Below the pieces are notes generated by a model. The model was not told the origin of the DNA and ran no database searches. It saw nothing but the letters and a program-made list of their open reading frames with translations. From the NCBI GenBank assembly GCA_949825025.1, contig OX463781.1, positions 23,257,538-23,321,537 on the forward strand: a DNA stretch of 64,000 nucleotides, in the 5' to 3' direction. This document shows, piece after piece, positions 23,956 through 36,800 of this stretch (within the stretch, counting starts at the first letter, position 1; the number at the start of each line of letters is the position of its first letter). The DNA is from Siphlonurus alternatus (Eukaryota > Arthropoda > Insecta > Ephemeroptera > Siphlonuridae). Made by a program: the position numbers and the translations under genes.

Positions 23956-25678
23956 TTTGTAAATTTGGATAATTCGTTTGCATTTGTTCCGTAAAGTTCA
24001 GTAAATTTATTTTATTTTACTTCGTTCAAGCTTTAAAAATTAATTTAGTTCCTTAAAATGATGTAAAAATCGTAGGCAAATTAAGAAACGAATTTAACAG
24101 TCACAATATATTTACAAATATTATATCTAGATTTGCAGAATTAGCTGATTATTAATTTGCACTAGTGTATTTAAATACGACCTTAAGTAATAAATATATT
24201 GTGCTTAGAACTGTGAAACCATTAAAATTGTATTTAACCATAAGGTTACAGAGTATAATCAGCAAAAATTATTTTAATTAATGGTTTTTGTAATTTAAAG
24301 TTTACACTCGGAAATGACGTAATTCGGGTTCATTTACACTTTCGGTTCGGGTTGAAAGGTGAAGGAACACCCACCGTTGTTAGTTCAGTATTTGTAGTTT
24401 CTTAAAAATAAAATAAAAAATAATAATAATTAAATAAAAATAAAAAAGTGTTATATTATAATAATTAAATTCCATGTTTTAATGCAGCTTCAATACTATT
24501 TAACCATTTATAAAGCAACAAATAACTTTAAAAGCTATAAAGGTAAAAGAAGAAAAAACAAACAAAAAAAGTAGTTATATATATTATATAGAAAATTTAT
24601 TTCCGATTCTTATTAAGTTTGAAATACATATATGGACGTAACGCTACTAAATCTAATATAGTTAGTAAAACAGGGCAATAAAATTCTACATCTGAACACT
24701 TTTTGAGCAATTTTTATTTTATTTTTAATTTTATTAGAAATTTTAAAATCTATAATATATAGGCCTCTATACTGTATTGCTAAATACTGATGTTCATTGA
24801 TTAATAAATATTTTTGGCATTTATTGAAAAACAGCTTAAAAGTTGCAAAAAAAATATTTATCAATCATTTTTTTAATAAAAGATCATATAATAATAAAAA
24901 CAAACAAAAATGCTATAAAGAAGTCCCAAAAAAAGGTGAAATTCTATCATACTGAGATAATTATTGCTATCTGAAATCCTTAATATGATATTTTACAAAT
25001 ATAAACATTTTTTGACCAATGGCACTAAATCTTGAAACTGTTTTATACAATTACATATTTAAAGGCCACTAATTATTATTATTGAGGTCAGGTACCTTAT
25101 ATTTTGTATAAACTTTTATTAAATCAAGTTTTAGTCCACGAAATTTTACATAATTATAAAATTATCATTAGTTTTAAAATGTAATTTTATCATATTTCAT
25201 AAAAAAGGATTTCAATACTATGCTGTAGATTTCTAAAATTTCAAAACAGTTTTTACATTAAATTTTCTCTTTTGCCCCCAAATATCAAACATTCTAGAAG
25301 CTACTAAGATTCTTGTGATCACTTCTATAATATCTGCATAATACTTAAAGTTGTTAGTACATACTTAGTTCACACTCTGCAGGACTACGGTACAGCAATA
25401 GGGCTGGTTACAAGGACAATATCAACCTAAGTTATTGTGCCTGAGCTGGGGGGTATGTGATATGAGATGTCTATCTCCATGAAGGGTAATATTTTTAACA
25501 GCATGGTTAGCAGCATTTGAGAATATTGTGATTTTTCAGATAGAGCTAAATGACAGGATGCACAATATTTATTGTCAATGTTGTATACAAAAAAAATCAA
25601 ATGGTGCGGTATAGAGGCTTCAAGTCAGCTGATTTTTGGTGTTACCACCGTCTTATCTAAATATTTAAACTTGTGTAG

Positions 25679-25680
25679 AA

Positions 25681-25731
<51 letters not shown>

Positions 25732-25742
25732 GAAAAAAAAAG
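25679..25742. repeat. Low-complexity poly(A) with (CA)n insert
   Basis: Two A-runs flank an (AC)n stretch. This could be the tail of an old retroposon on the plus strand, but no body was recognised. Confidence 0.8.
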
Positions 25743-27001
25743 AATTCGTTTTTTCACTAATAATACGATTTGTTATTCCAAAGTTCTAAAACGAAAAATA
25801 CAATGGATAATGCAAGATTCAGATTTTTTATGTCATTTATCCATTTCACTCCATTTTCAAGTGCATGATGGACCTTAGCAACACAAATGAGCATCTTGAG
25901 GCATACTGACTTGAAGTCTCTATTGTTGCATATTTATACCTGAATGAGCAAAAAGAGATATATCAGATATCAGTAAAGGTTGATTCTTGTTTCAATAGAC
26001 AACACCTTTATACCTGACTTTAATTTCAATTTTGATCAAGCAGCAATAGAACCACTTGCCTGTATCAGGAAATGTGATATGATGTTTATGACCATTAATA
26101 AACTGTTGATGATCATCAATATAACTCAATATTTTATAAGCACATAATATTACCCAACAAGAGTCTTTAAAAAATAATTACAACTTAAACAAGCCAGCCC
26201 TAATACATGTACTCCATGGACGGTAAAGTTTAAAAGTCAGACTAAATAGAAAAAAAAAAAAAAAAAAAAAAAAAAAGAAGTTAAAATATTCTTGCCTCTG
26301 CATATTGTCAGTGGACGACAAAGCCCAACATGATTATTAAAGATATTTCTTTCTAGCCCACTTTTCAGTGAGCTCATTGTTATTGCTATACAAATTTCAC
26401 ACACATTTTCAGCTAAACCACAACACACATGATAATAATAATAAAAAAAAAAAAGAATTAAAAGGTTTATAGAAAATGGTTACAACAACAATTAAATTGA
26501 TTACAATTAAAAAAACAATTATTAATATTATTTCTATGAAAAGAAATATTTTGTATTGATTCTCATCAAATATATGTAAAAATGTGTGTACATATTAACA
26601 TAAAAAACTAATTAAAATATGGACATTACACCAATTATTAAAATAAAGAAAAATGAGATAAAAAAATAATTCTCTCATCTTTTAAATAAAATTAAAATAG
26701 TGAAATCATTTCTATGACTTTCTCTTTAAAAAAGAAGCTGGTGAATTTTATGAAAAAAATTACATAATATATGTAGTTTTTTAATGGCCTGAATGTCTTT
26801 CCAGTCAGCATAATTATGTCCATATCTTCCATCGATTCTAAATCCAACTCACATTTATTGCTATTCCCTTCACAAATACATTTTATATTCACTTAAGATA
26901 TAATCTGAAAACATTTTTGCAGAAACAATTTAAGATTTGACTTCAAAAAGTTAGCAAGTAGACATAGTGATAAAAGATTTATAAGAATTATAAGATATAA
27001 T

Positions 27002-27007
27002 TTTATT
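27002..27007 (-). terminator. Candidate polyadenylation signal for Mcr
   Basis: The first canonical AATAAA downstream of the Mcr stop on the minus strand lies here, about 690 bases past the TAG. It would give a 3' UTR of roughly 0.7 kb. Variant hexamers occur nearer, so use is uncertain. Confidence 0.3.
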
Positions 27008-27700
27008 ATATTTATATATAAAAAAAAATCTATATTTTTTTGTGATAATTAATATTTCATATTTTTTTTTTTCAAAGATCAGGTTTATATCTTATATCAC
27101 ATAGTACTGCAAAGATAAGAGTAAAAATATATATAGAAAAAAGAACTACGGTATATATCCAATGTCAAGATAATTATGTTATTAAAAAAAAACTCAAAAA
27201 TACTACATTGTTTTCTACTGAGCTATGGATGTGCAATCAGATCTGTGATATAAATATTTTTTGCTTGTTTGGTTTGCTAACAGATTAATCCTTGGTACTA
27301 AATTTGGAAACATGTTGTTTCATTTGAGATTCATACTTGCAGCTGTATATCCAAAAACACAGCTAGAAAAGTTAAACAGGGACACAAAATTATGATGCAT
27401 TAATGGAAACGTAAAACAAAAGCTGCTATAAAAAAAGGTAAAGTAAAAAATTCACTTTACAATAATTGATGAATACAAGAACAGCACATTTATAAAAAAC
27501 AAACAACACAAAGAACAGAAACTAAAAATATATTGGCATTACATTGAGAGATTCTATCAAACGATATTCAATTCAACATTTGTATATAATTTGTGCTGAC
27601 ATTATTTTTCTTTAAAAATAATTCTCAGATTTTTAGCTGCATATAAATGAGCTGCTGACGTGTTTGTTACTTCCCTAGCGTAGCTGCAGTCTGTGATCTC

Positions 27701-27891
27701 CTAGATTGGTGCTCTTACTCGCTCGGTGAGCAACAGGCAGGCCACCAGCAGTGCCACAAAACCAAGCGAGGGGGCGAGGTGAAGCGCTGCATTGTAGATG
27801 GGGCAGTATGGGCACTGGCTCGAACCACATACCTCACAGATGTTCAGTACATATGTAGGTAATGAGTCAAATATGGTCTCGTTGAAACGTT
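27701..27891 (-). CDS. Mcr: Mcr exon 27: Cys-rich C-terminus and hydrophobic tail
   Basis: 63 codons plus TAG. After ERFNETIFDSLPTYVLNI comes CEVCGSSQCPYC (Cys 1677, 1680, 1685, 1688), a CX2C-X4-CX2C motif. It is followed by a hydrophobic stretch LAPSLGFVALLVACLLL and the short tail TERVRAPI. The hydrophobic end could be a transmembrane segment or a GPI-anchor signal. It suggests surface tethering rather than free secretion. Confidence 0.88.
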
Positions 27892-30800
27892 CTGTAACAT
27901 ACAGGAAATAGACTTGAATACAGCATAGTTAATTATTACTTTAGAGACTACAATGGCATTTTTATAGTATAATTTTTTTATTCCCCGGGTAATAATATAA
28001 TACAATAACAATAAAATTATATGATGTAATACAATTACTGTATACTGTATTTAATGTATCATAAAGCATTAAACAAAGAAAAAAAATTATTTCAAATTTT
28101 TTTTTATGTTGAAAGTATTATTATTATTTGAGTAAACCTTAGTCACTGTCCAGTTTGTTACTGACCTGGTGCATAGAAGTCATAGACTCTGATTGGTAGG
28201 TACCGCGACATGTTGGCCACTGGGAACCAGCGTTCTAGTGTGAAGTTGATGCAAGTCTCCTTTGTGTCCAGCTGCACACACACACACATATCATGTTATA
28301 ACTAGAGTTAGGAGGAAGTACGAGATGGGGAGAATGATATTTTGGTTATTACGTTTCTATGACATGGGTTCAAAGAAACATTTCAACTGCAGGGAGAATG
28401 GCACACAATGTATGCTGTAAAATACATAAAACATTCAAAGTGTCATTGATTAATAATTAAGTTACATTGATTTATAGTATTTATACCACAAGTTTGATTT
28501 TCTGAAATTAATGAACAACACGAGTTGCTCAAACTTTCACTCACATAGTCGAAGTAGAAGAAGAGCTTGTTCTCCGTGAAGCGAGCCCTCTGTAGACGAT
28601 GGCTCTGCTCCTGCTTGTTGGGTCGGCCTCCTGCGGTGATGGGGCGGATGTTAGAGGCCACAGAGTCTCGTGTCGCCTGCAATGCCAGCCACCTCACGTA
28701 GGCGTCCAGGTTCTGCTGCTGCACGATGTAACCAGTGGGCACTGCAACCTCCAGCACCGCCATGCCGGACCTCGGACCCTCTTCCTCTAGAATCCACCTG
28801 TAACAAAGTAGTCAGGTCACTGATGATGAATGTTCGCTGGATAATTTGTCATTTAAATTAGAGAGTTAAAATGTTAACTTGAGGTCGCTTATTTGATTTT
28901 AAAAAAATAAATTTTAAAAAAATAAATAAATAAAATAATATATTTTTTTCATAATTTGTCTTTTTTTTTACATGAATTTTATTGAGTAATGCATTAACTT
29001 TATCGACTAAAAATAAGTTACAGTACATATACAAGTGTTCAACATATACACCCACTTATTCCTGGATGTCACTTCTTATCTTCCTTATATTTTTTTATAG
29101 AATTTTGAGAAAATGAGAAGGTATTTTCTGAAATTTAATTAAAAATATCAACCTCTACTGTCAAGGAAGCAACAGGCTTAATTGAAAGTTGTCAAATGGT
29201 AAGGTAACCCACCTCTGGCAACAACGGTAGGTGATGTGAGACTGGTTCCTGCCGTGGAAGTTGGCCCTGGTTCGCAGCTCGAACGCTCGTACTGGTGGCT
29301 GGGTTTGGAACTTGACGATGTCTACGTTGTACTGCACGGTCATCTGCAAGATAGCGTAGCCGGCGCCCTTCGCCTGCACTTTTACTGTGCCCCATGCCTC
29401 GGGGATCTGTAACCATGGACAAACCATCATCAGAAAGTGTTGCAGTTGGCTGCTTTGATATCTCACTGGCAAATATTTAATTACCCTTAAAATATGAAAT
29501 AGTGAACTTGAATTCAACTTTAATTTACAGTGAAGTAGTTCAAAACATACATATAATAGAAATATAATACATGAATCTAAAAATAAACAACTTATAAAGA
29601 CTTCAAGAAAAGACTGTGAACCTGTTCGACTTTTAGTGCTAATACAGTACATATAACATTGTTGCCACTGTTATCCACTCACTTCAATCCTTTGCAGGCT
29701 GGCAAGGTTCTTCTCCTCAACACGCAACACTTTGGTCTGACCGGGTAGAGCTGTCGCCTCCACAGTAACTGTCAGGGTGGAAACGTCACGTATACGCTGG
29801 CGAACTGTGTATTCTATCAGAGCCTTCATGGCTACCGCCGTGTCCTGCAAACACAAACACCAGTATTGGATTTGGACGGCACTTGCAATTTCGCAACTAT
29901 TTTTTATGGTCACATGTTCTTATACATAGTGATTTTTAATGTACAAGACAAATGGATCTGTAGAACAGACCAGCTGTCTTGCTTACAGAGACAGTCTACT
30001 GGAGTTATCAGCAACATAGGATTATAGATGAGAAGTTTACGTGTCAGAAGAGGTAATACATAGCCACAAGACAAAGAAGGTTAGCTATGTACTGTAGTTG
30101 AGTGACGAGTCTCACCTGAGTCGAGGCCCAGCCTCCGTCGTAGAGTCGTTGGGAGTTAAGCCACTTGACAATGGGGTCAACCATGAGCTCCTGGCGAGCA
30201 ACGTACGTCAGCAGTGCCCAGGATGTCGTCTCTATGTTCTCAGAGTCGTACTTGTAGGGCAGGCGTGGCAGGAGGAAGGGCTTCTGGTTCTCAAGCTTGT
30301 ACGGCGGTAAAGGTACCGTTTCCTTACCCCAGTATCTCAAACCACCTGCAATCATATTGTCCTCGTTAAGTTCCTGTCTAGCATGAGAGGAAAATACAAC
30401 TTGTTACATGAACTACTAATTTTTTAAGTTATTTAAGATGAGAAAAGAGCATATCAGTTTTAGTTTTCTACGTTATTTTCTATTTTTAAAGAAATTGCAG
30501 GATATTTTTAAATAACTTGTAGTGAAAGTTTATCTGTCATAAACTTCAGTACATGCAGTATATTGTCTTGATCAAGTAATATGATAATCGTCAAACATAA
30601 TGTTTACATACCTTCAGTTCTGGCATGCCTGGCCAAGATGCCAAATGCTGCCTCTGCAGAGGACCCCTTGGAAAGCAGCAAGGCGTAGGCAACAAGCGCC
30701 ACCTCATAGGGTTTGCCGTGATCTGAGATCAGTTTCAGGTTCCGCTCCAGCCACTGGACTGCACGGTTCTGAGCCAGTGACACCTGGGAGCCGAGACCCT

Positions 30801-33800
30801 GGGACAAGAAGGCAAAATTATTATTGTTGACAGTGCTTCATACAGTCAACATAAAATAGAAATATTATATAATAATGAATGACAGCATTGAAATATTTTT
30901 CACTTTACATGACATTATCGTTTATTCATTTTGCTACCTTACTTGTATTTCATTTTTTAGAACTGGCCAAACTATATACAGTAAAATTTTGATTTTATGA
31001 AGTCTCAAGGGGCCCAAAAAAACATGAATTCACAAAATCAACAGTATTAGCATTGAAAGGCCCATTTATATATGTTGGCTGGGACCGACATTTCACTTCA
31101 CAAAATCAAAGAATTCATAAAATCGAACTTCACAAAATCGAAAGTTTACTGTATTTTAAGTTTGAGCATTACTTTTTAAAAACATAAAATATATACTGTA
31201 ATTCAAGATTAAAAGTAACACAGAAACTGATGTTCATTTTATACAGTAATGATGTATATACATTTGAAGTACACTAGATAGTACTACATGTACTTGATAT
31301 ATTTCATAACTATGAGTAAATTCTATCTAATTATTAAGTCTATTAATAATTATACTGTATATGAACACAAATTGTGTTTAGTAAAAGATTTATTTATACA
31401 CTGTATATTATGATTCAATATTGTAGTCATAATTAAAAGATAACAATAAATCTGCTTTTGCAGTAGTATTCATTTAAAGTACAACAGAACTTGCCAAATG
31501 TTGCCTATAATAAACAAAAAGCTTGCCATGAATTATAATGTACAAGAAAGCTGCACTCACCCCTGGCAAGTCTCGAACGGTATCCAACATGATGAGCACG
31601 TGGGCGGTAAGCGAGATGTTACGCTGGGGAATGACGTCGTTGGGCCACTGCAGTGAGGCGTTGGCCTTTCTGTCCGGCAGCCACGTGACCTCCCAGAAGG
31701 AGCCCTCCACTGTCTGATGTTGTAGCACATAGCTCACGGCGGAGTTGATCACCTGCACACAACGAGTGCATTATTAACAAGGTAACATTTGCTGAATCAT
31801 GGGGCAGATCCACAAAACTGGAGTACTGTACATATTACTATATTATAGGGCATATTCACAAATAGCATAGAAATTGGTGCTAGAGATTCTTTGTCAATCC
31901 CACACTCCTATACCATATATAATAGCTTAATCATCTCACTTCTACAGCATATCAATAAAATTGAAACAAATCTAATAAAAGGTTTTCCTAGTAAGGAAAT
32001 ACTAAAAACAACATTAGAATTTGGCTTTTAGTTAGACACATTGGTTCTAATAACGGAGTTAATGAAGATACAATCCATCAATAGGGCATGAAGTGAAAGA
32101 GTCCAATAGACTTAAGAAAATAAAATTGGAGTATATAAAGGCTACTTACTTTTAATGTGTAATAATAATATGTAATTTGTTAATGCAGTAGATTTTATCT
32201 GAAGTTGCAACTCTCTTGTTTTTTAACAGCTGATGACTAAGCTAATGATTTACTTTGGGTGTAGTCCGTATTATGTTCTGAACGTTCGGAACCTTCGATT
32301 TGGCGTCCCGTAATTATGTTCTGAATGTTCAGAACCATTTCCGAGGTTACCCGAAGTGAGTCAGCTGACTTCAAAAAAGAGGTTCCGAGTGTTGCGAACT
32401 TTTCCTCCGAACCATCGGAACTAGAGTCAGCTGATCACAATTTTTTGGGGGAAATTTGAAAAGTACGTAACAAACCTGTGCAACCTACGTGATAACTGTT
32501 TGATTTGAGGTAAATTTTTGCTTAATTGGTGATCAATAACTGTTACGTGAGTTTTATGTTAAAATTTCTGAAGCCAGTGAACAGTTCTCTCTTTTTCGTA
32601 TTTTTTTTTAAACTGATGCGTATTACCGCGAAAAAGATGTTCTTAAAGTGGTCCGTTATCTGATGTTCTGAAGTCAATGTTTTTGTTCAGAGTCGGTCCG
32701 TAATCACTCATATGTTCTGAACGTTCGGAACCTAATACGGACTACACCCTTTGGTGCTGATTTCTAACACAATTTTGGTTGAGGCAGAGACTTACCTCAG
32801 GGTCAATGTAGATGAAGTTCTCCCACTCGTAGAAGGTTGCCTCTTGGAAGACACGGGCGCAGTATGCAGTCAGCCATACACTTGGTGAGGAGTGGTTCCT
32901 GCAACATAAACGCTTTAAGTTAGAGTGCTGTTGGCTACCTAGTTTAGAAGGTGCTGTACACAGTACAGAAAATAAATTAGCATTGAAAGTTAAAAAAAAA
33001 AAAAAATCTAAATTTTCAACAGGTATTTTTTAAAAACACAACTTTAATATTTATAATGTTTAAATTTAAATTAACAAGACAGCAAGCTTGTACATATGTA
33101 ACAATGGTATACTCACCAGTCTGATCTAAAGAGGCTGAAAGATCCGTCAGGGTTACGGAAAGACAATTGTCTCTGGTAGCCAACGTTGAGGAAGTGGAAG
33201 GACTGTCGCTCCAGTGAGCGATTACGTTGGTTGATCAGCCGCATGTACATGGTCGTGTAGAGGTTGGCAGTAAACCCAAACATGCTCTGCTCAGCTGAGT
33301 CCTGTCACACAAGAGAGAGAGAAAACAGTGTCAGCACCATTGACATGATTACTTTTTTTTTTAAAAGTTCGTTTACAGTTACATCTAGGTACTTAAAAAT
33401 AAGCATTGTTACTTTTAAGCTCGTCACTTGATTTACCATTGGTAGGTTGAGCAGCGAGGTAGCGTTGAGGGGCATGGTGGGGAAGATTGGTCCCACCACG
33501 TCTCCCACGATAGACACAGTAGCCTTGTTGGAGCCGTAGATGTAGTAGCGGTCCTCGTCATAGGGGATGATGGGCGTCTCAGTGACGTTCACGTGAAGGT
33601 ATTGGAAGATATAGGCGCGGTTGCTCAAGTCCAGCAGGATAGAGTGGTGGCGGTATTGGGGCAGTCCATCAGCCTGAGAATCAAAGTGGTGAGCAACGGT
33701 TAAAAAAAACAACAACAAGTACTAACTTTAAAAAATCCTACAGTTCTTACACCTTGCTGCTTTATTTTACCAACATTTTGTTTTTGTTTTGTTAGGAATT

Positions 33801-36800
33801 AATGTTTGAAATGAAATATTGTAATTACAAAATAGTGTTAGCACTGAACTTACCTCAACAGTGATGGTCCTGGTGGCTTGGTCCTTGCCCATGAGAGTTG
33901 CTGCATGCAATGTGACAGAGATGTCACCCAGTCTGGTGGCCACAATGGGAACCAACACCAGGGCTGCGTCGTTGGCTCGGATGAACACGAAGAATTGATG
34001 CTCGCCGTGAGAGGTGCGGGGGTTGTAAGACCGTACCTGTTACAAGCATACAAGAAGAGCATTATATCTTGCAGCTGATGGCAACTAAAAATAAGAGAAG
34101 AAACAATTTATCAACAGTAACAATTTGCCCAGTCTTACAATACTAGGAAAATAAATTAATTTCCTGATACATAGGATACAGATAACAAAAACTCGGTAGT
34201 AATTGCTGATAACCTTGCTTTGTATAAACAGGAGTAAAACTAAATAAAAGCTAAAATGGAAAATGGAAAAAATCTAGGTTTTAAAAACTGTTCATTGTAA
34301 TTGTTTATTTTTCTTGAACTGCAAAAATAATATTGGAACATAAGCAACAATGGTCTGTTCACACATATTAAGTTCATTACAGAATGCACTCATAAGAAAG
34401 CTTGAAATTTGCTTGGTAACTGATGACAAGTTAATATTTACAGGATTTTTTTTCCTCACAGCCCAATACTCCAATATGATGCCAGTGCCACTCACCAGTC
34501 CATTTTCCTCGACGTGCACAAACTTGTAGTCTGGAGAGCTCGAGAGCACCACGGTGGCCTCAATGTCTACAGGCTGATAGTTGAAAACAGCCACACGGAT
34601 GCCCACCTGCTCTCCCTGTCGGCAGCGTGTCGGCATCTCCACAATCATTGAGAATGGCAACACACCAACATACTGCAACAGAGATCATCAGATTGGATTG
34701 CATCTTTAGGCAAGTGCATATTAGTGAGATTGGTTATTTTATTTTTATTTTTTTTATGCCAGAATTTTGCTCTACACACATAACTAAAGTAAAGGTCCCC
34801 TCTATCAACTAATAGATGTGGTATTCATGAAGCAAGATTATTAATGTCACAAGTAACATTTAACAAATGAAAAAATAACATTTTTTACCCCCAGCACTAA
34901 AACTATTCTATAAAAGTAGCATGATGGGACACATGATATCAACATAAAATAGCAAAACAATCTCAAGTTTGGTTCAAACAATATATAATAAGGAAAACTG
35001 CAACTCATTCTAATAATTCCTTACCTCTACTGCAGTGGGCAGCACTCCGTAACCTACAGTGGGGCTGACTCCAAACGCTGCAACGTTCCAGTGAGCTGGC
35101 ACAGAGGGTACTGGCAGGTTGAAGAGGAAGCGTCCGTGAGGTCCAATGTTGACGTCTCTCCACAACCAGACATTGTCCAGCTGCCTCTGAGTTAGGCTGA
35201 ATCGTGTGGCACGGAACTGGCGCAGGTCCTCGGCAGCAGTTGCCTGTAGTAATGGACCTGCACAACAAGGACAATGTCAGAGCTGCTACATTAGGAAAAA
35301 AAAGTATCCTTTGCAAATTTTGACCAAGAAATTAAACAGATTTTAGTCTTTAATTCTTCCTCAAATGTACAATTCACTTATCTACACTAATACAATTTTA
35401 TTACTTGCAGGCAGTGCATAATAAAAATAAATGCTTCCCTGTAAGGAAAATAATATGCTAAAAAACAAACCTATCCCTTCTGATAGAAAGTTATTATTTG
35501 CTCTCGTAAGACCAAGTAAAGTATTAGGCTTATTACCAGACAGATGAAGTGAGAATAAGTATATGAACTTGTATTGGACTGGAACAATTTGATTTAGGCA
35601 TGAAGATATAGTGGCACATGTTTTAAGCACTGACAAAGTGTAATTTTCAGCAAGTATGGGGTACTTACAGCTGGACTCATCTGTGCCATCTTCGCAGTCT
35701 CTTCTTCCATCACAGCGGTTGATCTTACGGTAACAACCGCCTCCACGTGACCCCTGGCCGGACAGACAAGGCAGCCAGCCCTGTGTGGCGTTGCAAGTGG
35801 AGGGGCGAGTAGGCAGCATGCGGTCACTGAATACCACTAGACCAGCAAGCCTACCCAAAACATCAGTAGAGGGTTAATTTTATTGAGAAAGTAGATAAAA
35901 AAAATAGAAGCAGTGATAATTTGTTATTTTTAGATTTTGAATGATTACAAGTACAACCTAAAACATTGCTGTATAAGATTAACAAACACGGTTACTCACT
36001 CGAAGGTAGCATTTGCATCAATGCCGCGGGATGCAGCTGGGAAGAAGAGGAGGTCATCTGGGTCTCCTTCATGAGAAAGCCAGGCGTGAGTCAGTGGACT
36101 GGCACCCTCTACCTCCGAGTCAAACAGCGACATCTGGTGCAGAGACTGAAAAAAGACACAGGTGTCAGCATTGTTCTTAACTACAAGCACAAGCAGGTAG
36201 GATCAAGAGCATACCTGTGAGAGGGAGATCTGGTTGGCTGCCTGCATGGTGTAGAAAGCTCGGTCAGTGCCTGCCAGACCCACATATGCTCCGGGCTCTC
36301 CAAATATGGCAACCTCAACAACATGGCCTGTGCGAGCTTTACGGTTGTTGATGTACACGGTGAACTAAAGACAAACCAAAACAGGTTAACTTCTGTATAC
36401 TTTTTATCAAATTTTAGTATTTTTAGCTGGAGTTCAATTTAAAGAAGCAAGTTAAGTATGAAGAATGTGGAAGATGAGAAAAATAAATTGAATAATTTAT
36501 TATTTAATGTGTTTGGCAATAAGCTGCAATGAACTTTGTTTCATGCACAGTTAAACAAAAATTTGAAAAGACTCACATTGTGCCTGGAAACTCCATCCAC
36601 AGGGAAGGTGAGAGCGTCTGCGATGGTGACTCCTCGCGTGGTTGGCTGGTAGACAAGCACAGTGGCTGCTGGGGCCATTTCAGGGCTAAGGGTGAGGGCG
36701 AGGGTGTGCACCGTGGAGAGCATGCGCTCCTGGCCAGCGTATAGAACCAGCCCCTTGGCCACCACCACATACGAGAAGGACTCCAGTACGGCATTACTCT

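Larger units (their letters stand above)
22216..27000. other. Intergenic DNA between Mcr 3' end and alpha-catulin promoter
   Basis: Mostly AT-rich spacer. It includes a small GC-richer patch at 22,560-22,670, the MITE at 22,883, the foldback at 23,164, the 5S-related SINE at 23,611, and long A-rich tracts (25,679-25,742; 26,250-26,276). No coding exon was recognised on either strand. Confidence 0.7.

Noticed and set aside
29161..29652. 163-codon minus-strand ORF read as one protein
   Set aside because: Only 29,213-29,406 is exon (Mcr coding exon 24); the rest is intron read-through on both sides.
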